Positions 13,640 through 27,100 of a DNA stretch of 64,000 bases are shown here, in pieces. Position numbers and translations under genes: made by a program. The notes below the pieces were generated by a model. That model was not told where the DNA came from. It was given only the letters and a program-made list of their open reading frames with translations, and made no database searches. Position 1 is the first letter of the stretch; the number at the start of each line of letters is the position of its first letter. The DNA is from Linepithema humile (lineage: Eukaryota; Arthropoda; Insecta; Hymenoptera; Formicidae): assembly GCF_040581485.1 (NCBI RefSeq), contig NC_090128.1:41136931-41200930 (forward strand), in the 5' to 3' direction.

Positions 13640-14435
13640 GAATACAAACGATTCTCTTTCGAATGCCGTTGGTCGTTTCTCGATATCTTGTAAAATGGCT
13701 AAGTTCCCTATAAAAGGGTTAGGCTGAAACTGAAGAACGCTGTATCTTCGAACCCTTTGAGGTACAAACGAAAACAAAAGTGGTACAAACGAATACAAAC
13801 GATTCTCTTTCGAATGCCGTTGGTCGTTTCTCGATATCTTGTAAAATGGCTAAGTTCCCTATAAAAGGGTTAGGCTGAAACTGAAGAACGCTGTATCTTC
13901 GAACCCTTTGAGGTACAAACAAAAACAAAAGTGGTACAAACGAATACAAACGATTCTCTTTCGAATGCCGTTGGTCGTTTCTCGATATCTTGTAAAATGG
14001 CTAAGTTCCCTATAGAAGGGTTAGGCTGAAACTGAAAAACGCTGTATCTTCGAACCCTTTGAGGTACAAATGAAAACAAAAGAGGTACAAACGGATACAA
14101 ACGATTCTCTTTCGAATGCCGTTGGCCGTTAATCGATATCTTGTAAAATGGCTAAGTTCCCTATAGAAGGGTTAGGCTGAAACTGAAAAACGCTGTATCT
14201 TCGAACCCTTTGAGGTACAAATAAAAACAAAAGAGGTACAAACGGATACAAACGATTCTCTTTTAAATGCCGTTGGCCGTTTCTCGATATCTTGTAAAAT
14301 GGCTAAGTTCCCTATAGAAGGGTTAGGCTGAAACTGAAAAACGCTGTATCTTCGAACCCTTTGAGGTACAAACAAAATCAAAAGAGGTACAAACGGGTAC
14401 AAACGATTCTCTTTCGAATGGCATAAACGAAATTT
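13640..14435 (-). repeat. 151-bp tandem repeats, right arm of FB-2
   Basis: The inverted marker ATTCTCTTT (last copies slightly varied) lies at about 13651, 13802, 13953, 14104, 14255 and 14406, six units spaced 151 bp. Frames reading through this array give near-identical short peptides, which reflects the DNA repeat rather than a protein family. Confidence 0.9.
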
Positions 14436-17400
14436 AAAAATCTTGTAATCGGGCGCTGGCCATTTTTTCACCCCCTTGTATTTTTTTACCCTTTGAGGTA
14501 CAAACGAAATAAGAAGCGGTACAAACAGGTACAAACGAAGTACAAACGAACTAGATTAGTGATTTTTTTTTAAATAAAGTTGGGCGCCAAGTTCACATCG
14601 GTGCAAATAACATGTTCGAGGAGAATCTCGTAATGATATGAGCCAGCGTGCGAAATGCAGTTAGCATTATTATTTATAGCATTATGTATAGCATTATTAT
14701 TCGGTTTCTGTGAAGTCTAAAAAAGCCAAACAACATTTTATAAAGCGTAAAGTTAGACGTTAGACGTTAGATATCACTATGCTGACGTTTGCATTTATTA
14801 AGCATCGAAACACGTCAAATGTTTTTCCGCGCTTCTATATTTTTGTGCGACATGCTGCAGTCGTGGTCGATCAATTACAACGTTTCCATGCAAAAAGATA
14901 GCAACAAAAATTCTGATAAATATTTCATTATCAGAACTGACTGACAGAATATAGTTTCCCAGCGACGTTCTACTTTCAGTCACAACAACTCAATAAAGGA
15001 CAATGCGGTGGCGCGCCGAATTCTCGTAAATTTCCATAAAATTAACATAAAAGAACAATTGTCAAACAATCGTCTAGAAATTGTTCAAATTTATTTTATC
15101 TAGCAATTCTTCGCAATCAATTTTAAGTCTTCCTCGGCAAATATGTCAAGAAAGATTGAATATATGTATACAATTGGAATTGACTTTTATTATATTTTTA
15201 TATAAAAATACAACGTAAAACTCTGATAGTAGATTTAGAGACCCTTAACAAAATATACGCCCGAAAACATTTGTTTCTTTCTGCTGAACCATCACTCCTA
15301 ATTGCCACTTGACCAACTTTCCTTCTTTTTTTTTCCCCGCATATTTTCACCTAGTCGCGTAATATTATATCATAATTTGACCGAGACGAATAATTTTTTA
15401 ATCACCGTGGTCCATTTTACGCGTCGGCGATTACGTCGGCTTACAGCTCTTTTTTTTTACGACAGCCACAAGCAACAGAACATCGTAATATCTCCAAAAC
15501 AGATCGAAGCAATTGAGCTCAAGGTCGCGTCTGCCTTCGAAACACTGTAGAGAATTCGGGGTGTAGCAAAATCTTGTGTACCCGACTCGTCGTTCCTCTC
15601 TCTGGTCTTCATGAACGACGCGGAGCTGAAGCGACCTGCTGTGAACCGGCACGCCACATCGGACATAGCTACGGATAATTTTTCTTGCTTGTCCTAGGTC
15701 GTGGTCCTCGACCGAAACCGACGGTTATGATCGTTAACGCGCGTCGCCACGAACGTCATTTCTATTATTAATCCTTTAGTCCCACGAAACCTTCTCGTAA
15801 GAATGCAAAAAGATTTTAATTCATGAAAATAATCACTTCACAACCGCTCTAATCTTTCATAGAATTTTCATAGTTTTATCGTTTTTAAATTTATCCGCAT
15901 TTTTTTTAATCCATTATTTAGGAGTAAATCTTTGTACTTTTTACTTAACGAATTACAATTCATTCGGGAATATTTGTTTTCACGCTATAAATTATATCCA
16001 AGGTAGTGAAACATTATTTTACTCAACATCAGAATTTAAGTACTTTCATTTCGTCAGAGATAAAGTACAACAATATATAATCCGTTAATAATAAAGTAAT
16101 TGCAGCAACGATCCGATGATTACTTGTGTCTGGTCTAAATTACAGTTATATACCTGTTTGTACGCGTCTCTTACGAACACTCAGTGTTCCATAATCAATA
16201 GTCGTGCGCGCGAGTTAAAGAAATTGCGACTTCACGAAATCGACTGTTGGTGGGTAAAACGGGGTCATCAGGGTGGACGGGCGATCAAATGGATGGGATA
16301 CGCGATAAGAGCGAGACAGAACCGTTTAAATTTTGTGAAACCCGAATAAATACATTTTACGAAACATTTGCGATCGTGTTTTATCGATTGTCCGATGCTA
16401 CTGTGACGCAACTGATGCATATATTTTTCAAATATCTTGGATGTACTGTTGTTCTAACTCTTCAATTTCGTGTTTACTTGTAACAAATTTAGTTGCGTGA
16501 AATTACAATAATCTTATAGCATTTTAGTTTAACAACAAGCAGCCAACGAATAAATTTTATTTTATAGGTGACAGGCGCATTTGGTAAGTATTCTATCGAG
16601 ATATGAATGCATTTCTAGAAAAAAGCAAACTGACATAGTCATCCGTTGCGTGTCTAAGTCACATTATCATAGGAGTATTGTGGAACTTAATTCCTAACTA
16701 AGAGCTCGAGTATACAAACACTAAGGAGGTTGCGTGTCACGAGTACAAAACGGCAGATTAAGCCTCGCATCGATTATCGGAAGATTGTTTTTAAAATCAT
16801 GTAGAACTTTGCGCACGCCTCATAGGTATGCAAAAATGACACGTAAATAAAAGAGTAAAAGGAAAATAGCGCAGCTGATCACATATTTTCTCTCCGACTA
16901 TACGTGTGTGTTTTCATGAAGATATTTTACTTGAATTTTTATTTCACTTTTGAGCAAATGAATTAATGCAAAGTGCGATGTAAAAATCGACGAAAGTCGA
17001 AGAAATTTAATATTAATTTTATTAGCAGAAATTTGATGAATAATTATATTTTATAATTTTCCAATCTTTGATATTATACGATATATTTCTCTATATTTCT
17101 AATTAAATGTGTAAATAAAGTAAAATCTACTTAAATTGGATCGAGGAACAAAGTTTTGTTTACATGTAGATCTTACATTCCTGAAGTATCATTCGTAACA
17201 CCCCTTTATCTTTTAGTCTACCTTCGTAATTAGGAATCTTTCGGAAAATCAACACCGAACAACCCGTAGTATTAAAATTTGATATCATGAAGAAAGATCC
17301 AAACATCTCATGTTAATCTATTCAATTCTGGCAAAGCAATACATAACGGTTAAAGCTTTTAAAACAACATGGAGTATGTTAAATGATTAATTTCTATGCA

Positions 17401-20109
17401 AATAAAAAGTATCGGTTTGAAGCATAACGTGGAATTGCAATGTTCAATTTTAAATAAACGAATTGAATTACGAGTTTACGAAATTGTTTTAGCTGGAAAT
17501 CCTCGACGAGTCTGCATGCCTAACTAAAATAGCTCATCTTCCCGACCGTGACAGCCCGATATCCCTAAGAAAAACATTCGCGAAAAATGCACGTGGAAAC
17601 GAAAAACGAGTGAGGGGTAAAAAGGGAAGAGAATCGCGTGAGACGCGTGAGACTGTCGCGACTAGCTTATTAACGGCGGTATTGAGATTAAGTTTATTCA
17701 ACAACGAGTACGCCATGACACACTAACCAAGTGGTCGAGACCCACTTAACTCACCGGGTGACCTCCATCAAAATGGCACGGATGGGGTGATAGTGCGTCG
17801 CGTTCCTCTTTTTTTCTTTATTTCGAGCGTCATGCGCACGCAACACGCGCGCGGAAAACGCGAGGCCAAACAGCGAGCGTCCTTCGATTTTCATACGGGA
17901 AGACCTTTACTCGCTCGAGTCAAACACGCTCGGGATTAATGCAAGGCAGGCGGTTGCAAGGCTCCGCGATGCAGCATGCATCTAATGTACAAGTATGCTC
18001 GGCGCCTTAGGAACTGGAGAAATGACTTTGTAATTTATCGCACTTAATGTAGACCTATCGTATAACTTTCCCTAAAATTTTACGCACAAATTTGTCGGAA
18101 TCGTCATTGCATAATTTGGAATTTAGCTTATTGTCTAAAAATCAAGAATTTTAGAAGCAGAATTTATATTTCTTAAAATTCTTCTCTGCAAAAATGTAAA
18201 TTGTTTATGGAAGAAATATATTGGTCAAGAATCTATAAGTATTGTATGTAATATAGTGAAAATATGTATTGTATACAATATCGTGAAAGTGTATATAGTT
18301 TCACTTTCGTTTGTAAACCGTGTCGAAAAGTTAACCGACATTAATCTCGACACGAGAACTTTTCAGGCGAAAAAATTCAATAGGTCGGCAATTTCACCAT
18401 TTTAAATTTTGACAGGCGATAAAGAATTTCAAATTGCAACACGATTCAAGAGTTTAGAGCAATTTATATCAGTCAAAAAATTCTAAACAAATTTACATAA
18501 AAGATAATCGATGTGTTATCATTTTTTTCCAAAATTTTGATTTTATTTTCTCGCGGACAAAACTTTCTATAAAAGTAATGGATCCAAAACTCAAATGATA
18601 TACAATTAAATCGATTTGGCGAAACTGTGCAAATTTAGCTAGAATGCATAGTTTTATTTTCTCTTTGGAAAGATATCTAAACAGATGTCTAAAATAACGA
18701 AAAAAATCGTAGGTTGGACATCGTCTACCAGAAGTGTATTACGAATATGCTAACCGAATACGTGTTATGTTTCTTACGCAAACTAGCGAAAGTAGGCGGG
18801 AGAGCCGCTTTAACCGCAGACACACACAGGTAATTCTCTCGTGACACATAGATTGCGAGAAGACCGAAGGCACGTGAGAACACGCGTGTGTGCGCTTCGG
18901 CTCGCCCGGGTTGGGAAAAAGGTTGCGAAATCCCGCTGAAAGCATCTCTGTCACGCCGAAAGCGAGAGTGGAGTGGCCCGGACTGCCGGATTGTCACTGA
19001 TTCGTTTAAGCCCTGTCCGCCGAATGTAAAGCAGAAAAAATGACAATAAAATTAAAAGAAATTAAAATTACAATAATTAGCGAGCAGAAATTTCAATAAA
19101 TTACTCGATACCAGTGAAGCAATAACGACAAAAAGATAATTATATGTTTTTTAGAAAAACCGACAAATTGCTGCAATAATTTCCTCATATGGTAAATTAA
19201 TTGACGCGAGACGCAGTTTCATCGACGGATACGAGAGTAAAAACGTCTCACGAAAGTTCCAATCAAGTGTAATGTAAGACAGAGAGAAGCTGGCAAGCAG
19301 CAAAAAGGAGGCGGCCATTTCTACGCGTGAACAAAATCGGTATGTATTGTAAGATTGTGAAAACGGTCAGCCACACTCTTGAAACATTTATATAATTTGA
19401 TTTGTCCCGATCCTCCCGAGAAAGTGCCATCCATCAGGATTTACTACCGCCTTGCTCCCTCGAGGCACGTTTTCAAAGCGTTCATTTCGTTAAATCGATA
19501 CGCTTGATTCGATACGCTTCACAGAAACGAAGTTAATCACTCGACTACCAGGAATTTCGAATTATACAGTCCTATAGTCGAATGATTAACATCGTAGATG
19601 AGTCGCTGAATCGATCAAACGCCCCGCAATTATACTGCTATCGGATAAAATTGTGTTATTTGAAATCGATTATTATTTGGGGGATTTCTGTATTGTACAA
19701 TATGTCCAAAAATAAGTAAGTCACGCGAGAATAGATTGCAATTGATGTTATTTTTGATATAATGCCAGACTGAAATTGTATTTTTTTTAAATGCACTTTT
19801 TGCACATTTGAACACTACGTGATTGTGGACTTCCAATTCCCAAAGTGGGTCACTTAAATATAAATGTAGGTCGTAGGACATACGTGCAATTGTGGAACTT
19901 ACTCAAAGTAGGACGTATGGGCAAGCCCGATCATCAATATTCAAAGCTTTATCCTTAATGAATTCATAAATTCGACGAAAAAAATTCAATTTTGCCCGTA
20001 CAGAGGATTTCACGGATTTATCTCCCGATCCCAAACATTTTCTTTCGCTTTATTCATAAAGTCCATCCCTCGAAAACGTTTGTTCTCTTCACAGAGGATC
20101 TAGACGTCA

Positions 20110-20598
20110 TTTCGGAAATACACTTGTTGCACCCCTCGCGGCCTTCGCGCATCGCGACCTCCATTTGCGCGGCGCGACGATTTATGGATATGTTGAGCGA
20201 GATAAAAAGAAAGAAGCATTACCTGCGCGTCCTCGGCGCGCGTCCACGTCGTCGTGGACGACGCCTGCGCCCGCCACCAAGGCGAGATAGATGCGAGAAG
20301 GCGCTGCGCGTCCACGTACGCGGCTGAGAAAGGACGGAGGGAGAGGAGGCGGCGGGAGGGTGCTGCGAGAGAGTGCAGTGGGAGGCAAGGATTCGTGTCA
20401 TTGTCAGTGGGTAATCAGGTCAGTGGGCCAGTGGGACGACCACTTTCAATTTCAGTCCTTCTAGCCGTATATAACACGCTGCGCGCGTCATTATCTCGCG
20501 CGCTCACGCCCTCCTCGTCTCTTTTCTCTCCTATCCACCCTCTCTTCCTCTCGGCCGGTCCATTGCAATGCTCTCCTTCTCTCTTTCTCTCTCTCTTT

Positions 20599-20639
<41 letters not shown>

Positions 20640-21190
20640 GCTCTCTCTCGCTCTCAACTTATCTCGACCGCTACTGGCATAGTGACGCGCGTGGGACAAA
20701 GAGAGGGAAATAGCAACGATGAGAAAATGAGAGAGAGAGAGAGGAAGGGAGGACCGCAGTCATATCGGAATAGTGGAGGGACAGAGGCTGTGCTACCGAC
20801 ACGCGCCAATCGCATCACGCTTATTCACGCGCGAACGTAACTAGAGATACGCGGCGAGTCACGACGTAGAGGATAGAGACGCGAAGAGGGTGATACCTCG
20901 GCTCGCTCGTTCGCTCGCTTAGCCAGTCGTCCCGCCCCCCCCGCCATACCGCGTAGCAAGCCGCGGAAAGATAGCGGAAAGTAGGACACGTATTAAAAAC
21001 CACAGACCGTGTCCCGTGGCGTCACTTCTTATGCCTCGGCGCGGTGTGCGCCGGTATTACCCAATCGAATTCATCATAACTGGCACGAGAAAACGTATGT
21101 ATGAGCGGACGGCGAATCAAACGGACAGTGGGATTCCGCGCGAGAGTGAGTTGAAGCGGAATCGTTCGGACAAGCGCGAAACAGCGTTTT
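20110..21190. promoter_or_regulatory. CpG-rich island, possible promoter or 5' exon region
   Basis: About 1 kb much richer in GC and CpG than both flanks, with a TATATAA-like motif near 20,470 and a long CT microsatellite inside. In Hymenoptera such islands often mark promoters. No adjacent coding exon is visible, so the call is tentative and strand unknown. Confidence 0.3.
20570..20658. repeat. (TC)n microsatellite
   Basis: About 85 bases of TC/CT with scattered TTT and CTCG interruptions. It lies within a CpG-rich island and gives serine/leucine-rich spurious frames. Confidence 0.9.
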
Positions 21191-24100
21191 GATGCAAAAA
21201 ATCAGCGCACGTTACTCTCGGAACCGTGTGAAACTCTATACATGCGCATTGGCGAACTTATGAGATCGTATTAATAATTTTTTTTAATGTTCTTATGTTT
21301 CCACGATATTATCCGTCCTTTCATTTTCATTGCTTTGGTTAACACAAGTTTCCAGTTTCCTCAAACGTTTATCAAATATCTTCTATGTATCTCATAGATT
21401 CTCTTTTACATTTTTTTAAATAGCTTGTTATCGGAATAAATGCCAGATATTAATTTAAAATTATCGAAGCTCACAAAGGAACACGATTAAAGTTTCTTCA
21501 AAGCCCGATCTAGTCAATCTTCAGTTTATCGACAAAATGCATTGCTTCGTTTAACGAATGACCTTATTACTGAATATTCTATATAATATATTTCGACCTG
21601 CGATGACGCAAAGGCGAGCAGCACAATCGTGTGGTGATTGAAGGAAGCGTTCGACAACTACTGCGCGCGCGTGTCATGCGAATCAATCGCACGCTCGCTT
21701 GTTTTTCAAAATCTCAGTGGCACCGACAGGAGTCCGTGATTAATTTTCGCGAAAATCTGGGACGCAACCTTGGCTCTTCGTGCAGCAAGGCCGATTGAGC
21801 GTTGTATTTAGAAACGCTCGTGAATACGACGTATATATATCATGAACGACGTATAAGCATATTTTAATGGCATAATTGCATAAAAACGCGCAATTAATAA
21901 TTTTAAAATTAGTTAAAAACGCACATTTTTCTATAAGTTATTCTTGAAATTCTAAAGTTCGACAATGATAAAGATATATCGTTTATCACTGTTCAACAAT
22001 TTTGTAAAGCATTCACAATATAATATAAGTATTTACATATATTAATTTCGAAATTCCTCAAACTTACAGATTCTATATTTGGATTTAACGTCAGATATGT
22101 AGAAAGAAAATAAATTAATAAAACATTTTTTTTTTAAATATACTCTCAAGTCTCAAAAATTTTTACTTTTGGACAAATATGTAAGATCGGTAATTCATTT
22201 ACATATTTCTTGCAGAATGTCAGTTTTTTTATATAATTATGAATTATAAATGCATAAAAATCACAACAAATTATGGAAAAATATATTTAAAAATTTTGCA
22301 ATTTATAAATCTCTCCAAATTTACTAATGCATAATTATAAATTATTTTTTATTAAAATCAATATTGCAAGCTTGCAATGCCTTGATCATTATTTTCAAAT
22401 TATATAAAAAATATATATGCGGGTAAGAAAGAAAAATTAGAACAACTATGTAAATTTGGTGTCGATTCCATTGCATTCAATTATCGCATTTTCATTGTGT
22501 TTTATTCCATCACCGATCGTTCTACATTTTAAACACGCATGACTGAACAGATCGAATGTTTCCACCGTGCTAGACCTTTTAACACTTTTCTCTTTTGAAC
22601 GACGCATTCTTCTGTTTGTTGCGTGTGCTTTGTGCGTAATTTAGCATATTCAAAAATGTAGAATGGTCGGTATTTCAGAGGCATGTAGCATTGGCAAAAA
22701 TTGGTCGAAATTTTTGAAGAATAAATTGGATTTCACACAACTAATTAAATGAAATATGAACTAAATCTATATTGCAAAAATATATATACCCAAATATTTG
22801 CATATATAGTATCTCATATCAGATTTATATCACTGAGATGTTAGTTATTGATAACAACGTGAGGGCGCCACGCGACGGCAGATAAAATTTTGTCCGCATG
22901 ACACTTAATCGACAGCACATTTTATACATGTTCTGAATCAAAGGTTTTCTTCAAAGATCAAGTCTAGGAATCTTTTTCTATTCTGCACACGTTCCAAATT
23001 AAATCTTTTCATATTTGTTATACTTCTTTCTAAAATATACAATATTTATCATAAAATAGCAATAGACGTAAACGTGCATTAAAAAATATTAACTCTTATG
23101 GAATAAGAAAAAATAAGGAAAACATTAAATCATGTTTGCATACATTTAAATACGCCTTTTAAAAATACGTTTCTTTTAAATTCATTAACCGTATTAGAAT
23201 TCCAAGCAATAAAGTATTTTTAAACTGATTTATTTCTCCTTTAAATATTTAAAATATTTGTCAGCCGGAAAATTTGCACGATTATAAAACCGTAAAAACA
23301 ATTTAATATTATAGTTTTTTCAAATGTATATACAGTTAACCGAAGAAAATGTTACGTCACGGCAGCTCAAATTGGCAGAATGTGTCGTCTTTAAATCGTG
23401 TTGAATAACAAATATAAAGAACTTGTGACTAAAAGATTGGAAATAAGTAGGTAACAATTATCCCTTAGAAATATAATTTCTATATAAAAATTTTTCATTT
23501 AAAAATTACGTCTCACATGGCACAGCGCGTCCGCGCGCGTTTGTATCGCTGCGAAAAATAATCGCATCGGCTACGGCGGTGTCGCGTTTAATTTCGCGAG
23601 ACTTCAGCAAGAGCCGCGTCAAGTACCAGTCGGGACGCTGACATTTATTTAGATAAATTGGAGCGTGTATATACCGATATGCGCGCACACCGTGCGCCGG
23701 TTGCGCTCGTCGCGCTGCTGGGAACGTTGAATAATAATTACTGTTGTTGGCTCGGCACGGTGTTATTGAGTTATTCCGATGCGAGTTTATCAAAGTGGGT
23801 CAAGCGATTCAATAGCGACCGTCGCGGAGGAGAAACGGTCCCATCGTCTTTAACCGTGGGCGTGGGAGGTGGATGTGTGTGCGGTGCAATAAAAACCGAC
23901 ATACATAGGAAAGGAACGATTACGCGTCGGTATTGCACCGATCTGGGGGTATTACACCTATCGAGAGGACGATAGAGAGAGAAGATCGATTCTTTGAGTC
24001 TCGGCACACCAAAATCGGTGGAAATATCCCGCCACGGCAACGAGAAAGGCGTTAACCCATTTTTCTTAATCATACATGGAAGCGAATTAACATACAGTTG

Positions 24101-27100
24101 GTTTACTTCCCCCCAATTACACCTACGCCGAAGAATAATCGATGTAACTCCTCTGCTCTTTTCACTCTTTTTCTCTTGTCGCTTAATTTGATACAAGACA
24201 TTCCCGCATTAATCGAAAAGAACGTCTCAACGTCGAATCCTATAATTTGAAAATAGAGCACTATTCAAGAAGATAGATGATTTGCTGGAAAATATCGAAT
24301 AATAAAGCAGACAGAATGTAACAGATGAGACTTGAAGAATGCGAATATATATACAAATATCCAAAAAAGAATTTGTAATAAAACAGCATTATTTATAATT
24401 CTATATACAGTACACATAGTTCTATATACAATACGTCAAGAGACGTATCGCAAATTTCTATATCAACTCAACTGCAATGGTTTATAACTTTTACGAGCCT
24501 CAAGAAACTTTTACGATTTTAAATAAATTATGACGTTTATAAATACTTCAGTAAATAAAAAACGACATCCTAACACTGTCGTTTTCACAAGAATTCCGAT
24601 AATTAATGTTTCCCTATTGATACCTATCGACAGGTATACAAAAAAAAAAGCAACCCTCATAAAGTTCACACAGAATATTGGCAACTGAATCGTCTCTCCT
24701 GGTGAGAGTTGGAACAACAGTGTCAGTCCCATAATAATGGGAGAATAAAAATTCCGTCCCACACATATATTTTTTTGCAATATCTGCGACGAAACGGAAT
24801 GCTTAAACAAATTGCCGTTAAAGTGCTGTTGTATTGAAAAAAACCAGCGATCGATTTATAAAAGAATATGAAATAGTTGAGAAGCGGAGAGACTAAATGG
24901 AAGATTGACGAGACAGCTTAAATGAGAGGATGAAAAGGGTCGCGTGTCTATTGTTGTACTACTTCCGAAGTCACCTAGCAAGGAATAGGAAAGGGAAAGT
25001 GCCGTTATGCGCGCGCGTTCCGCGAATTATCACCCGTTACGGGTATTGCCTCATCGAGACGCGTGTCGAAGACAACATTTCCGTCGCCATCATTGTTTGT
25101 AACGTTTTTTTTTCTTCTACACATTAGCACGCAACGGTGCAACGAAAGAGCTCTGAAATGCATTTTCTGAAATACATTTTCCTTACAAATCAAACACGCA
25201 TAATATCTTCAGGTACCTAAGCATTTTAAAGCGACACGTGTAACACGTATAAAACATGTGTTTTTTTTTATATGGTGTATTAAGAGTAGCACTAATATTC
25301 TTGAATAAAAACTGTAAATGTTATCGTTTTTGCTAAAAAATCTTGTACAAAACACGTAATTTTTTTTATCTTACGTTTACCATGAATGCAAATCGGAGAC
25401 AACATAATATAAAACTAGAAACCTTGCTTGCCCTGTGACTTTTATTATAAAACGCTTGATAATAAAAGATTTAAAAAAATTCCCTATCGTAAAATAACAA
25501 AGTAACAAGTTTAAGTAACAATTGGGCAATTCATCATTGTACGGCCAAATTTATCCCTGCTGTTACATAATAATGGAGTGAAAGCGCAACCGTCACGTTA
25601 ATGTTCGTATTTATAACACCTGTCTTTTTTAGATCGTCCAATTTTTCCTCACGAAATTAAATTCTTTTCATGAGCCGCAGGAAGTAGGATAGCACGGAGC
25701 ATTTATTTTCCTGATTGAAAGAAAACCTGACCAAAGCATTTAACTATATACATATATCGTTTTCACATTCTGACACATGCAACAAGTGCAGTTTCACGCA
25801 GCAGGTAGATGATTTACCTGTATTTAAACAATGCCTAACCCATTAATTTTCATGCTCTATATTAATGAATCCTGGTCGAAAATGTTGCTGCTTTGAGTCA
25901 TGAATATATTCATGAACATTATTCTCAAAAGTACTAAAGTTTTATCTATTGGAGACTATTGTTACAGAAAATAAAACTGCAACTGGGACAATTCAACCAT
26001 AGAACCGAAACATCCGTAAAATTCAATATCCGTAAAATTCAATATTTCTTTGAGTGAAAAGGGACCGTAAATAATCGAAAGGAAACACATTGGTTTCAGA
26101 CATCTGTAACAGTGAAATGGTCCGGAGCCCTCTTCTGGTGCGAAAAATTAATGAACAAGAGAAAACTGAATAGGAAAACTATTCGAATAAGTAAAAAATT
26201 AAGATTTGCTTTGTTCGACAAATTCATTGAAGAAATTACGAGTACATTCATCGAAAACAGTATGTTGCAAAATTATTGAATACAATTGCCTATAATCAAT
26301 GTATATCATTAAACCACATCTGTTTTTTTTTCCTTAGAAACCGGTCACTCAAGCAAATTATGTTCGCTAAATGTCATCTATGTTTTAATGCAAAATATGC
26401 AATTACTGCAATAATTGGAAACGTTAAATCAATTAATTATACAAGTTATACAATCGGATTAATTATATCGGAATATCGAATTAATATTTAAAGCTTAAAT
26501 AGCTTTTTATAAGTTTTAATTCTACAATATATAGAATTAACTATCATTTAAAGAAATCATAAATTAATATTCCTGCCTTTAAATCTTAAAATCCTGCGCT
26601 TTTGGACAAACTACACTGCTACTTTTTTGCATTTACCGGAATACGTAGTTAGCATACTAATAATAATTTTACTCTGATTGTTACTGATCCATATATGATG
26701 CTTTACACCTTTCCGTTCAACAAGATAGTGACGCATTTGCGACCGCATTAGAATAATAATATCAAAATTAAGCCATCCTCGGCGTATGCATAGCAATTGC
26801 AAAATTACGACCAGTCGGAATATCTCCAATGGCGGAATCTCGCACGCGTTATTATCAAATTGACAGGAGCGAAACGACGTGATACTTCCTGCTGATAATT
26901 TTATGTCACTTCCTATGTTATCTGTCACTATACTCGTACCGCGACACTCGTGCTGTTCAAATGACAGTTGATTATGTTAACATTTACAGCTCACCCAAAA
27001 AAGGCTTCGCGTAATCAAGATTCGATAATCAGAATTGACATAGGTAATGTTCGTAAAATAATTTTCTTCAAAAGACTGATTACTATAAGATTTAAGCTTA

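Larger units (their letters stand above)
12439..14602. mobile_element. Foldback-type element 2 (FB-2), long inverted repeats, 9-bp TSD
   Basis: A 2,164-bp inverted-repeat element. The left end reads ACCGATGTGAACTTGGCGCC and the right end is its reverse complement. A perfect 9-bp direct repeat GCAAATAAC flanks it (12430-12438 and 14603-14611). The ends match FB-1 in the pattern ACC..TGTGAA.TTGGC.CC, so the two belong to one family although their inner arms differ. Arms are unequal: the left runs to about 13,010, the right starts at about 13,615. The 600-bp centre is AT-rich, with no transposase. Arms contain 151-bp tandem units rich in TTTGTAC. Confidence 0.87.

Noticed and set aside
12508..14534. 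Repeated open frames giving near-identical peptides with FVPLLFSFVPQRV-like motifs on both strands
   Set aside because: They are translations of the 151-bp repeat of the Foldback element, occur in both arms in opposite directions, and the unit is not a multiple of three.
20254..20840. Several overlapping open frames on both strands
   Set aside because: They cover a CT microsatellite and a CpG-rich island; the peptides are simple Ser/Leu or Arg/Glu repeats.
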